A DNA stretch of 64,000 nt, taken from NCBI GenBank assembly GCA_965212245.1, contig OZ243107.1:558001-622000 (forward strand), written 5' to 3'. The notes below the pieces were generated by a model. That model worked only from the letters and a program-made list of their open reading frames with translations. It made no database searches and had not been told where the DNA came from. Both the position numbers and the translations under genes were made by a program. This document shows, one piece after another, positions 36,505 through 44,902 of the stretch; within the stretch, counting starts at the first letter, position 1, and the number at the start of each line of letters is the position of its first letter. The stretch comes from CAKZNE01 sp040222435. GTDB taxonomy: Bacteria; Bacteroidota; Bacteroidia; Flavobacteriales; Schleiferiaceae.

Positions 36505-37005
36505 TTACCAATTGCCTATTGACTGGTTTAAAATATTCTCCGAAAGCTCCTGGGTAATTTGTTCTATCAAAGTGCTTTCCACCGCTGAAAGATCTTCTGT
36601 TGCATCAAAATCCGCAAAACGGGAGAATCGCTGATCAAAACCCTTTTTCGGCTCTAATTTGTTCGTAAATATAACATTTACAGTTACAGTCAGGCGGTTT
36701 TGCGCCACCGCTCCAAAATCATCGGCTTGGGCATTTATGGGTTCTATTTTATAATCAACTATGGATCCTTCAAAATGAAGATCTCCGCCTCTTTCCTGAA
36801 GTTCAAGAGACGTTTGCTGAACAAAAATATCCCGCAATGTTTCTGTAAAAGTTTGGCTTAATTGCGGCTGAACCAAATTGGCATTATTCTGAAAGAAGTC
36901 AATGGAAACGGTTTTCGCATCACCTACATCACCCCCGGTAAAAGAATAACCTCCGTTACAGGCCACCAAAAGAATGATGCTAAAAAGGCTAAGGATCTTT
37001 TTCAC
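36505..37005 (-). CDS. lptE: LPS assembly lipoprotein LptE
   Basis: 166 residues with GTG start; lipobox ILLVAC (Cys16). The mature start YSFTGGDVGDAKTVSIDFF and the stretch NLVQPQLSQTFTETLRDIF are signatures of Bacteroidota LptE, the lipoprotein plug of the LptD outer-membrane LPS translocon. Overlaps the sigma-54 activator gene by one base and precedes the acidic protein, within the miaB-secG operon. Confidence 0.9.
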   Translation of the reverse strand: MKKILSLFSIILLVACNGGYSFTGGDVGDAKTVSIDFFQNNANLVQPQLSQTFTETLRDIFVQQTSLELQERGGDLHFEGSIVDYKIEPINAQADDFGAVAQNRLTVTVNVIFTNKLEPKKGFDQRFSRFADFDATEDLSAVESTLIEQITQELSENILNQSIGNW

Positions 37006-38255
37006 TACAGGTTATATTGCTTGATTTTGCGGTACAAAGTCCGTTCCGAAATACCCAACTCTGTAGCTGCGTCTTTTCGCCTGCCCGCATTGCGTTCCAG
37101 GGCTTTCCGGATCAGTTCCAACTCTTTATCTTGCAGAGAGAGGTTCTCTTCTTCTACCGTTTCATGATCTGTATCAAAAGTCTCAGGGTGTAATTCCGTA
37201 TTCCCCTCCTTGTAAATAGGCAGGTATTTTTGTTTATCATCACCTGTATCCTGATCCTCGTCTTCATCTCCATATATTTTATGGATCAGCTGACTGTTGT
37301 CTTCTTCAAAGCCCTCAGAAACTCCGTTTTTCATCAGCTCCAAGGTTAACTTCTTCAGATCATGAAGATCATTCTTCATATCAAAGAGCACCTTATATAA
37401 GATTTCCCGTTCATTACTGAAATCGCTCTGCTGCTTTTTATCTTCATATAAAGCAGGAAGTTCACTTTTACCCATACCCGGTAAGTAACTCATCAAAATA
37501 TCAGGCCCTATTTCACGATTCTGTTCTACTACTGACAGTTGTTCGGCCAGATTTCGCAACTGCCTGATATTTCCGGGCCAACGATAGTTCTTCAATAATT
37601 CAACGGCATCTGAATTTAACCGGATAGGGGGTAAATGGTATTTATCGGCAAAATCTGCCACAAATTTCCGGAAGATCAGATGCACATCATCCTTGCGTTC
37701 CCGCAAAGGCGGGATCTTGATCTCTACCGTATTTAAGCGATAATAGAGGTCTTCACGAAATTTACCTTTGCGGATGGCATCAATCAGATCTACATTAGTG
37801 GCGGCAGTAATTCTCACGTTGGTTTTTTGTGATTTGGACGAACCTACTTTTATGAATTCACCCGTTTCCAAAACCCGTAAAAGACGCACCTGAGTGGAAA
37901 GAGGAAGCTCCCCTACCTCATCTAAAAATATGGTTCCTCCGTCTGCTTCTTCAAAATACCCCTTACGGGCTCCGGTGGCCCCGGTAAAGGCTCCTTTTTC
38001 ATGACCAAACAGCTCACTATCTATAGTTCCTTCGGGAATAGCTCCGCAGTTAACGGCTATGTATGGATTATGCTTGCGGTGTGACTGGCCATGTATGATC
38101 CTCGGAATAGCCTCTTTACCTACACCGCTTTCACCTGTAATTAATACAGATATATCGGTAGAAGCAACCTGCATGGCTTTATTAAGAGCACGGTCAAGAA
38201 GTGCTGAAGCACCAATAATTCCGTAACGCTGTTTTATTTCCTGAATTGAACTCAC
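37005..38255 (-). CDS. Sigma-54-dependent transcriptional activator lacking a receiver domain
   Basis: 416 residues, GTG start overlapping the upstream gene's stop by 4 bp. The AAA+ domain starts almost at once: Walker A GESGVGKE (41-48), sigma-54 contact loop GAFTGA (88-93), Walker B FLDEVGELP (110-118), arginine-finger region FREDLYYRLN. A linker (~265-370, acidic) leads to a Fis-type helix-turn-helix at the C-terminus (AATELGISERTLYRKIKQY). There is no N-terminal receiver, PAS or GAF domain, so control must come by another route. It sits inside the miaB-lptE-secG operon. Confidence 0.9.
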   Translation of the reverse strand: MSSIQEIKQRYGIIGASALLDRALNKAMQVASTDISVLITGESGVGKEAIPRIIHGQSHRKHNPYIAVNCGAIPEGTIDSELFGHEKGAFTGATGARKGYFEEADGGTIFLDEVGELPLSTQVRLLRVLETGEFIKVGSSKSQKTNVRITAATNVDLIDAIRKGKFREDLYYRLNTVEIKIPPLRERKDDVHLIFRKFVADFADKYHLPPIRLNSDAVELLKNYRWPGNIRQLRNLAEQLSVVEQNREIGPDILMSYLPGMGKSELPALYEDKKQQSDFSNEREILYKVLFDMKNDLHDLKKLTLELMKNGVSEGFEEDNSQLIHKIYGDEDEDQDTGDDKQKYLPIYKEGNTELHPETFDTDHETVEEENLSLQDKELELIRKALERNAGRRKDAATELGISERTLYRKIKQYNL

Positions 38256-38665
38256 TTTATATAATACTTTGTTTCAATAGGTTGCTCCTGATAAATCAGG
38301 GTTCCCGTTGATCGGTTTACCACATACGGCTTAAAAGCCCTGATCTTAAGATAATAGGCTTCCGGCAAGGGTTTACTGAGTTTTAATTTTTTTACCCGGC
38401 CGCTGCCTATCCCTTTCCAAATCTCATTTCCTTCCCGGTCAAAGGCTTTCACTTCTACACCGGTGGTGAGGTTTTCCACACAATATCCCTGGCTGGTATC
38501 TATCACACAGAAAGTAAAAACCCCTTTCCCCTTAATTTGATCATTCGTAACAGTTATACTCAGGTTATTGTCTATCCAGCGGTCGCCAATTTTTTCCTGA
38601 GCAAAGCCGCATAATGAAACCAGGCTCAGGCCTGTTATTAAGGTTATTGTTTTCAATTTATTCAT
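38252..38665 (-). CDS. Small secreted protein of unknown function
   Basis: 137 residues from the ATG at 38665 (a TTG codon lies one codon earlier). Signal peptide ending CGFAQ (~residue 23), then a beta-rich domain with two cysteines (VFTFCVIDTSQGYCVENLT), likely a disulphide pair. Overlaps miaB by 8 bp and the sigma-54 activator by 4 bp, so tightly coupled to both. I do not recognise the family. Confidence 0.65.
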   Translation of the reverse strand: MNKLKTITLITGLSLVSLCGFAQEKIGDRWIDNNLSITVTNDQIKGKGVFTFCVIDTSQGYCVENLTTGVEVKAFDREGNEIWKGIGSGRVKKLKLSKPLPEAYYLKIRAFKPYVVNRSTGTLIYQEQPIETKYYIK

Positions 38666-40106
38666 CAACTTTTTCTCCTAATAAGGTAGCAGCTGTGCAA
38701 TCTTTGATCTTTACATGAACAAAGTCTCCGGGCTTTTCGTCTTGCTTTGGAAATACCACTACTGTATTTTGAGTGGTGCGACCGTACCAATCGTCATCCG
38801 ATTTTTTAGAAGTACCCTCAACCAGTACCTCTTCTGTTTTTCCGATACGGGCCTGGTTACGTTCCAACGAATGTTTTTGTTGCAGATCAATGATTTCTGT
38901 TAACCTGCGTTTTTTTACTTCCAGCGGAATATCATCTTCCATTTTTCGTGCCGCATAAGTATTAGGGCGTTCAGAATAGTAAAACATATAACCGAAGTCA
39001 TAACGCACATATTCCATCAGGCTCAGTGTTTCCGAATGATCCTCTTCTGTTTCAGTAGGAAAGCCGGTAATTATATCATGTGAAATGCCGCAGTCCGGAA
39101 TAATTTTTCGTACTCTGTCAATAAGTCCAAAATACTCTTCACGGTTATGTCCACGATTCATCAACTTGAGAATGCGGCTTGAACCTGACTGTACCGGTAA
39201 GTGAATGTAGTTGCAAATATTATGGTATTTAGCAATTACATGAAGCACATCATCCAGCATATCCTGGGGGTTGGAAGTAGAAAAACGGATGCGCATACCG
39301 GGAACGGCTAAAGCCACTTTTTCCAGTAATCCGGCAAAATCTACCGCAGAGGCCTTTGCGGCATCACTTGCCTTATCAAGGTCTTTTTTGAGACCACCAC
39401 CATACCACAAATACGAATCCACATTCTGCCCTAAGAGAGTTACCTCCTTGTAACCATTGGCCCACAGTTGCTCACATTCCTCTACTATGGTTTGAGGGTT
39501 TCTGCTTCTCTCTCTGCCTCGTGTAAAAGGTACTACACAGAAAGTGCACATATTATCACACCCCCTCGTAATAGATACAAATGCCGTAATACCATTACTT
39601 CCCAAACGAACCGGATTTACATCCGCATATGTTTCTTCTTTGGAGAGTATCACGTTTACAGCCTTGCGTCCTGCATCTATTTCCTTTACAAGGTTGGGCA
39701 AGTCACGGTAAGCATCAGGACCGACCACCAGGTCCACCAGTTTTTCTTCATCCAGCAGCTTACTTTTAAGCCTTTCTGCCATACAACCCAATACCCCTAT
39801 CTTCATTTCGGGCTTAGCCCCTTTTATCTTATTGAAACTGGTAAGGCGCTTACGCACTGTTTGCTCGGCTTTATCGCGAATACTACAGGTGTTTAACAAT
39901 ACCAGGTCTGCTTCCTCCATATTACGAGTGGTGCCGTACCCTTCCCTGGAGAGTATGGAAGCTACGATCTCACTATCCGAGAAATTCATCTGACAACCAT
40001 AACTTTCGATGTAGAGTTTTTTTTCACGCTCTCCATTCTCCAAAACCAAAGCTTCTCCCTGCCGGGTCTCGTTTATTTCTTTTTCCCCTTTAATCAATTC
40101 AGCCAT
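38658..40106 (-). CDS. miaB: tRNA methylthiotransferase MiaB
   Basis: 482 residues. N-terminal UPF0004 domain with ESYGCQMNFSDSE, CSIRDKAEQ and VLGCMAER cysteines for the auxiliary cluster; radical-SAM CxxxCxxC in RGCDNMCTFCVVP; C-terminal TRAM domain (~415-480). Adds the methylthio group to i6A37 of tRNA. First gene of the miaB-secG operon and divergent from topA. Confidence 0.95.
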   Translation of the reverse strand: MAELIKGEKEINETRQGEALVLENGEREKKLYIESYGCQMNFSDSEIVASILSREGYGTTRNMEEADLVLLNTCSIRDKAEQTVRKRLTSFNKIKGAKPEMKIGVLGCMAERLKSKLLDEEKLVDLVVGPDAYRDLPNLVKEIDAGRKAVNVILSKEETYADVNPVRLGSNGITAFVSITRGCDNMCTFCVVPFTRGRERSRNPQTIVEECEQLWANGYKEVTLLGQNVDSYLWYGGGLKKDLDKASDAAKASAVDFAGLLEKVALAVPGMRIRFSTSNPQDMLDDVLHVIAKYHNICNYIHLPVQSGSSRILKLMNRGHNREEYFGLIDRVRKIIPDCGISHDIITGFPTETEEDHSETLSLMEYVRYDFGYMFYYSERPNTYAARKMEDDIPLEVKKRRLTEIIDLQQKHSLERNQARIGKTEEVLVEGTSKKSDDDWYGRTTQNTVVVFPKQDEKPGDFVHVKIKDCTAATLLGEKVDE

Positions 40107-40136
40107 TAACCTTTACTCATCTAAAATTTGCAATGG

Positions 40137-40144
40137 CAAAGCTA
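40137..40144 (-). promoter_or_regulatory. Promoter -7 element for miaB operon
   Basis: Minus strand reads TAGCTTTG (TAnnTTTG), 31 nt before the miaB ATG; a TGG sits 20 nt upstream in the -33 position. Moderate support. Confidence 0.5.
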
Positions 40145-40205
40145 CAAATAGCATTCCGCTTATGCCAGTTTGACAGATCAACTTTAACGTTCTCATGATC
40201 ATTGA

Positions 40206-40238
40206 TTTGGACTAATCGAAAACAAATGATTTATTTTG
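40206..40238 (+). promoter_or_regulatory. Candidate promoter for topA
   Basis: TTTG at 40206-40209 and TATTTTG at 40232-40238, 22 nt apart; the -7 element has one base fewer than the TAnnTTTG consensus. The topA ATG follows 34 nt later. Confidence 0.45.
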
Positions 40239-40272
40239 GCGGTTTGAAAAACACACTAACACATCTTCGGAA

Positions 40273-42591
40273 ATGCCAAAGAACCTTGTAATTGTAGAGT
40301 CACCCGCTAAGGCTAAGACTATTGGAAAATACCTCGGGAAAGATTTTCAGGTAGAGTCCAGCTATGGCCATATACGCGATCTTGTATCAAAGGACATGGG
40401 AATTGATATTGAAAACAATTACAATCCTAATTATGCTGTTCCTAAGGAGAAAAAGGAAGTTGTTAAAAAACTTAAGAAACTTACTAAAGACGCTGAAACC
40501 GTTTGGCTTGCATCGGATGAGGATCGTGAAGGAGAGGCCATTGCCTGGCATCTGGCTGAAGCTTTGGACCTGAATCCCAGTACTACTAACCGGATTGTTT
40601 TTCACGAGATTACTAAAACCGCTATTGAAAAGGCCATACAAAACCCCAGGCGCATAGATCAAAATCTGGTAAATGCACAACAGGCACGTAGAATTCTGGA
40701 CCGCTTGGTAGGCTTTGAGTTATCACCGGTGCTCTGGAAGAAAGTGCAGCGTGGTTTATCCGCGGGCCGTGTACAATCTGTTGCAGTACGCCTGATCGTA
40801 GAGCGGGAAAAAGATATCCGTAATTTTAAATCAGTTACTTATTTCAGGGTAGTAGGAGAGTTTTCCAATTCTGAAGGTAAATCGTTTAAGGCTGAGCTGA
40901 GCAGCCGCTTTGATACTGAAAAAGAAGCCCGTGAATTCCTGGAAAAATGTAAAGGAAGCAACTTTACCATAAATAGCATTGAGACCAAGCCAGCTAAAAA
41001 GTCACCAGCGGCACCCTTTACCACTTCTACGCTTCAACAGGAAGCTTCCCGAAAGCTATACTTTTCGGTGGGACAAACCATGTCAGTAGCACAAAAGCTT
41101 TACGAAGCCGGACACATAACCTATATGCGTACAGATTCGGTAAACCTTTCTGACCTGGCTTTGAATACGGCTCGCAAAGAAATTACGGAACAATACGGTG
41201 ATCAATACACCAAAACAAGAAAATATTCAACCAAAAGTAAGGGAGCTCAGGAAGCACATGAAGCTATACGACCTACTTTCATTGATAAACATGCGGCTGG
41301 TTCTGATGCCAACCAAAAGAAATTGTACGACCTGATATGGAAGCGTACCATAGCCTCTCAAATGAGTGACGCACAACTGGAACGCACCGTATTGCGTATC
41401 TCCACACCCAAAAATAATCTTGAGTTTGTGGCTCGTGGAGAGGTGATCAAGTTTGATGGTTTTCTTAAGGTATACCTGGAAGGCACCGATGATGAAGACG
41501 GTGAGGAGCAGGAAGGAATGCTTCCGGCATCTAAAAAAGGGGAGCAATTAAATGCTGATGAGCTAACAGCTACACAGCGCTTCACCAAGCACCCTCCGCG
41601 GTTTACAGAGGCCAGCCTGGTTAAAAAGCTGGAGGAACTCGGTATTGGCAGACCGTCTACGTACGCTCCCACTATTTCCACTATTCAAAAGCGTAATTAC
41701 GTTGAAAAGTCAGATCTGGAAGGTGAAAAAAGAGAATATATGCAGTATACACTTGCCAACAGTAATCTTGTGGAGCAAAAGCTATCAGAAACAACTGGAG
41801 CTGATAAAGGCAAGTTAATGCCTACAGACATTGGCATGGTAGTGAATGATTTTCTGGTTGAGCATTTTAAGAATATTCTGGATTATCACTTTACGGCTAG
41901 CGTAGAAGAGCAATTTGATGAAATTGCCCGTGGGAAGGAGCAATGGGATCATATGATCGATTCATTCTACAAAGACTTTCATCCCCACCTGAAGGACGTG
42001 GAAGAAAATTCAGAGCGTGCTAAAGGTGAACGCCTGTTAGGTGAAGATCCTAAAAGCGAAAAACCTGTGTATGCCCGTATTGGACGTTACGGCCCGATGA
42101 TACAGATAGGGGAAGCCGATGATGAAGAAAAACCCAAATTTGCCAGCCTGATGAAAGGCCAGCACATCAATGACATTTCATTGGAGGAAGCCCTTGAACT
42201 TTTTAAACTCCCACGTTCCCTTGGTGAATTTGAGGAGTTCACGGTTTCGGCAAACGTGGGGCGCTTTGGGCCTTATGTGCGCTACGGTAACAATTTTGTT
42301 TCCATGAAACCTAAGGAAGGTGACGATCCGATGAGTATTACTTTGGAACGTGCCATTGAATTGATAAAGGCTAAACAAGAAGCGGATAAGAACAAGTTCA
42401 TAGCCCGTTTTGATGAAGAAAAGCCGGTAATTGAAGTCCTGAATGGTCGATATGGACCTTACATTAAATCAGGCAGAAAAAACTTTAAGATCCCCAAGGA
42501 CAAAGAACCAGCTTCATTAAGCCGGGAAGATTGTTTAGAAATTATAAATGCAGCTCCGGAACCTAAAAAGCGTAAGCCCCGCAAAAAATGA
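40273..42591 (+). CDS. topA: DNA topoisomerase I (type IA)
   Basis: 772 residues. Toprim domain at the start (LVIVESPAKAKTIGKYLG, with the acidic SDEDREGEAIAWH at ~80-92), catalytic Tyr284 in HITYMRTDS, and the type IA core to ~590. The C-terminal ~180 residues hold three Topo_C-type repeats (GRYGPMIQIG, GRFGPYVRYG, GRYGPYIKSG) without zinc cysteines, then a basic tail. Relaxes negative supercoils. Ends in a 4-bp ATGA overlap with the arginase-like gene. Confidence 0.95.
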   Translation: MPKNLVIVESPAKAKTIGKYLGKDFQVESSYGHIRDLVSKDMGIDIENNYNPNYAVPKEKKEVVKKLKKLTKDAETVWLASDEDREGEAIAWHLAEALDLNPSTTNRIVFHEITKTAIEKAIQNPRRIDQNLVNAQQARRILDRLVGFELSPVLWKKVQRGLSAGRVQSVAVRLIVEREKDIRNFKSVTYFRVVGEFSNSEGKSFKAELSSRFDTEKEAREFLEKCKGSNFTINSIETKPAKKSPAAPFTTSTLQQEASRKLYFSVGQTMSVAQKLYEAGHITYMRTDSVNLSDLALNTARKEITEQYGDQYTKTRKYSTKSKGAQEAHEAIRPTFIDKHAAGSDANQKKLYDLIWKRTIASQMSDAQLERTVLRISTPKNNLEFVARGEVIKFDGFLKVYLEGTDDEDGEEQEGMLPASKKGEQLNADELTATQRFTKHPPRFTEASLVKKLEELGIGRPSTYAPTISTIQKRNYVEKSDLEGEKREYMQYTLANSNLVEQKLSETTGADKGKLMPTDIGMVVNDFLVEHFKNILDYHFTASVEEQFDEIARGKEQWDHMIDSFYKDFHPHLKDVEENSERAKGERLLGEDPKSEKPVYARIGRYGPMIQIGEADDEEKPKFASLMKGQHINDISLEEALELFKLPRSLGEFEEFTVSANVGRFGPYVRYGNNFVSMKPKEGDDPMSITLERAIELIKAKQEADKNKFIARFDEEKPVIEVLNGRYGPYIKSGRKNFKIPKDKEPASLSREDCLEIINAAPEPKKRKPRKK

Positions 42592-43766
42592 CGCTTGAAG
42601 ACTTTCTCTCACCGGTTCGTCAGAGTTTAATAGAAGATCATGAAAATCTTCATCCGCAGGCGCTGGTTCATCACATACACAAGCACACCGAGATGGAAGG
42701 CATTCCGGATCTTTCCGGCTTTAGCATAGCCTTGTTAGGAGTTATGGAAGACCGGGGTACCGGTAATAACCGGGGTACCGCGAAGGCTCCGGATTCCGTG
42801 CGTAACTACATCTATCAGCTTTTTAAAGGAAAATGGAGTAGTCCGATAGTTGATCTTGGAAATATTTACAGTGGAGAAACCTTGCGTGATTCGTATGTAG
42901 CCGTTAAAGAAGTGATTAATCACCTGCTTAAAAAAGGTATTACACCGGTAATTATTGGTGGCGGCCAGGATCTTACCTACGCAAATTACCGTGCTTATGA
43001 TGGGATGGAGCAGACGGTCAATCTGGTTTCAGTAGATTCAAAATTTGACCTGGGAAGGCATGATGCGCAAATTGGTGCTGAAAACTTTCTGAGTTTTGTG
43101 GTATTGGAAAAACCCTATATCCTTTATAACTACAGTAATATCGGTTATCAAACCTATTTTGTAAACCAGGATGAGATAGATCTGATGGAACGTATGTACT
43201 TTGACATACATCGCCTGGGTGTATTCCGGAATAATATCCGGGAAGCAGAACCCGTACTGAGGGATGCCGATATCGTAAGCTTTGATCTTTCAGCCGTAAG
43301 ACAAGCAGATGCTCCGGGTAACCTGAATCACTCGCCTAATGGTTTTAGCGGAGAAGAAGCTTGTGCCTTAAGCCGGTATGCGGGCATTAGCGACAAGGTA
43401 TCTTCTTTCGGAATTTATGAGCTTAATCCTGAATTTGACAACCAGGGCCGCACTGCTCACCTTGTAGCGCAGATGATATGGTATTTTATCGAAGGTTATA
43501 ACGGCCGGAAAGGAGATTATCCATTTGCATCCAAAAAGGATTATGATCGTTTTACAGTTTTGATAAACGAGGGAGAACATGAGCTGGTATTTTATCGGAG
43601 CAATCTTAGTGAACGATGGTGGATAGAAGTCCCGGTTAAAGCCGAGAGTAAACATTTAAGCAGTGACCGCCATCAACTGGTTCCCTGCTCATATGATGAC
43701 TACCTCAGAGCATGTGAGAATGATATTCCGGTACGCTGGTGGTTAGCCTTAAAAAAGACCGTGTAG
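42588..43766 (+). CDS. Arginase/formimidoylglutamase-fold protein with degenerate metal site
   Basis: 392 residues. The arginase-superfamily landmarks are present in order but altered: GGDH becomes GGGQD (Q127), DAHxD becomes D150-SKF-D154 (His to Lys152), and SxDxD becomes SFDLS (D233, S235). At least three canonical Mn ligands are therefore substituted, so hydrolase activity is doubtful although many databases would label it formimidoylglutamase. The region 1-110 and the C-terminal ~90 residues are extra to the core. Coupled to topA by a 4-bp overlap and followed by the T9SS operon, an arrangement I recall from flavobacteria. Confidence 0.75.
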   Translation: MTLEDFLSPVRQSLIEDHENLHPQALVHHIHKHTEMEGIPDLSGFSIALLGVMEDRGTGNNRGTAKAPDSVRNYIYQLFKGKWSSPIVDLGNIYSGETLRDSYVAVKEVINHLLKKGITPVIIGGGQDLTYANYRAYDGMEQTVNLVSVDSKFDLGRHDAQIGAENFLSFVVLEKPYILYNYSNIGYQTYFVNQDEIDLMERMYFDIHRLGVFRNNIREAEPVLRDADIVSFDLSAVRQADAPGNLNHSPNGFSGEEACALSRYAGISDKVSSFGIYELNPEFDNQGRTAHLVAQMIWYFIEGYNGRKGDYPFASKKDYDRFTVLINEGEHELVFYRSNLSERWWIEVPVKAESKHLSSDRHQLVPCSYDDYLRACENDIPVRWWLALKKTV

Positions 43767-43786
43767 GGCTATACCGACAGGGATCC

Positions 43787-43816
43787 ACAGGTTAATTTTC
43801 ATTAAAATTAACCTGT
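43787..43816 (+). other. Perfect 13-bp palindrome before the T9SS operon
   Basis: ACAGGTTAATTTT (43787-43799) and AAAATTAACCTGT (43804-43816) with a 4-nt loop. It starts 21 bp after the arginase-like gene stop and ends 27 bp before the -7 element of the porP-gldKLMN operon. No T-run follows on the plus strand, so it is either a weak terminator or an operator for a dimeric regulator. Confidence 0.65.
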
Positions 43817-43842
43817 CATTAACATTTTCTTGTTCAAAATTT

Positions 43843-43850
43843 TATCTTTG
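43843..43850 (+). promoter_or_regulatory. Promoter -7 element of porP-gldKLMN operon
   Basis: TATCTTTG (TAnnTTTG) 54 nt before the porP-like ATG; TTA lies 21 nt upstream in place of the -33 TTG. Confidence 0.55.
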
Positions 43851-43903
43851 GAGATTTCAACGCTTATAGTAAAGATTTAAAACAACCCTACAACCCTGCG
43901 TTT

Positions 43904-44845
43904 ATGAGAAAAATTTACGCGCTTTCCTTTTTGCTTACCCTTCCTTTTATTGGGCAGGCTCAGCAAAATGTGCAGTTTACCCAATACATGTTTAACAAGG
44001 TTTATTACAATCCGGCAGTGGCAGGTACAGGAGGTGCAATTTGTCTGAATGCGCTGCACCGCAGCCAGTGGGTAGGTTTTGAAGGAGCACCAACTACTCA
44101 GAATATTAATGGAAATATCCCTGTACGAGCAGTTCATGGCGGGTTTTCTGTAAGTGTAATAAATGATCAAATTGGTTTCTTCCAAAATATTGAAGCTGGA
44201 TTAGGTTACGGATATCAATTGGAACTTTCAAGAGGAACCCTTGGCTTCGGGGTAGGAGTACGGTTTATCAATAACTCTGTAAGCGGAGCTGAATGGCGCC
44301 CTTCTGATCAAAACCCTACAGATCCCGGCATCCCGGGTTCCACCGCTTCAGGCTTATCTGTTGACCCCACCTTTGGTGTGTATTACAATAGTGAAACATT
44401 TTGGGGAGGTGCTTCAAGTGTAAATCTTATCGAAACCACCTCAGCACTTAACGGCTCTATCGGAGCAGTGGGTTACCGCAATGCCAGGCACTATTATATT
44501 ATGGGTGGTTATAACTGGCAAATACCAGCCAGTAACTGGGTGTTAATGCCCAGCACTCTTATTAAAACTGATGCGCGCAGCTCCCCTACATTTGACGTGA
44601 ATGTGATGGGGATGTACAATAACAAGTTTTGGGGAGGCGTTACATACAGGCTACAAGATGCTGTAGGAGTGAATCTTGGGTACCAGATCTTACCCTCACT
44701 TAAAGCAGGTTACTCTTATGATGTAGCAATTGGGGATCTTTCTTCTCAAGGCGGAGGGAGTCATGAGATCATGTTGAAATATTGTTTTAGAATAGAAATT
44801 CCCCCACGGGAAAAAGGAAGTTATAGAAATCCAAGATTTTTGTAA
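43904..44845 (+). CDS. PorP/SprF family T9SS outer-membrane protein
   Basis: 313 residues; signal peptide ending FIGQAQ (~21). The opening of the mature protein, QFTQYMFNKVYYNPAVAGTGG, with ALHRSQWVGFEGAPTTQ, is diagnostic for the PorP/SprF family. It is a predicted outer-membrane barrel ending in a strand with terminal Phe region. P. gingivalis PorP and F. johnsoniae SprF take part in T9SS; here it precedes gldKLMN in the same order as porP-porK-porL-porM-porN, which suggests it is the core-operon PorP rather than one of the many SprF paralogues. Confidence 0.88.
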   Translation: MRKIYALSFLLTLPFIGQAQQNVQFTQYMFNKVYYNPAVAGTGGAICLNALHRSQWVGFEGAPTTQNINGNIPVRAVHGGFSVSVINDQIGFFQNIEAGLGYGYQLELSRGTLGFGVGVRFINNSVSGAEWRPSDQNPTDPGIPGSTASGLSVDPTFGVYYNSETFWGGASSVNLIETTSALNGSIGAVGYRNARHYYIMGGYNWQIPASNWVLMPSTLIKTDARSSPTFDVNVMGMYNNKFWGGVTYRLQDAVGVNLGYQILPSLKAGYSYDVAIGDLSSQGGGSHEIMLKYCFRIEIPPREKGSYRNPRFL

Positions 44846-44846
44846 T

Positions 44847-44873
44847 ATAGCGCTCTTGCTTTAGTTGCGCTAT
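44847..44873 (+). other. Hairpin between porP-like gene and gldK
   Basis: ATAGCGC (44847-44853) / GCGCTAT (44867-44873), 13-nt loop, beginning at the porP stop codon. No T-run. It could be an RNA-processing or attenuation element separating expression of the barrel protein from GldK-N. Confidence 0.45.
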
Positions 44874-44902
44874 TATGCACCGATGAATTAACAAGGTAGG
44901 AT

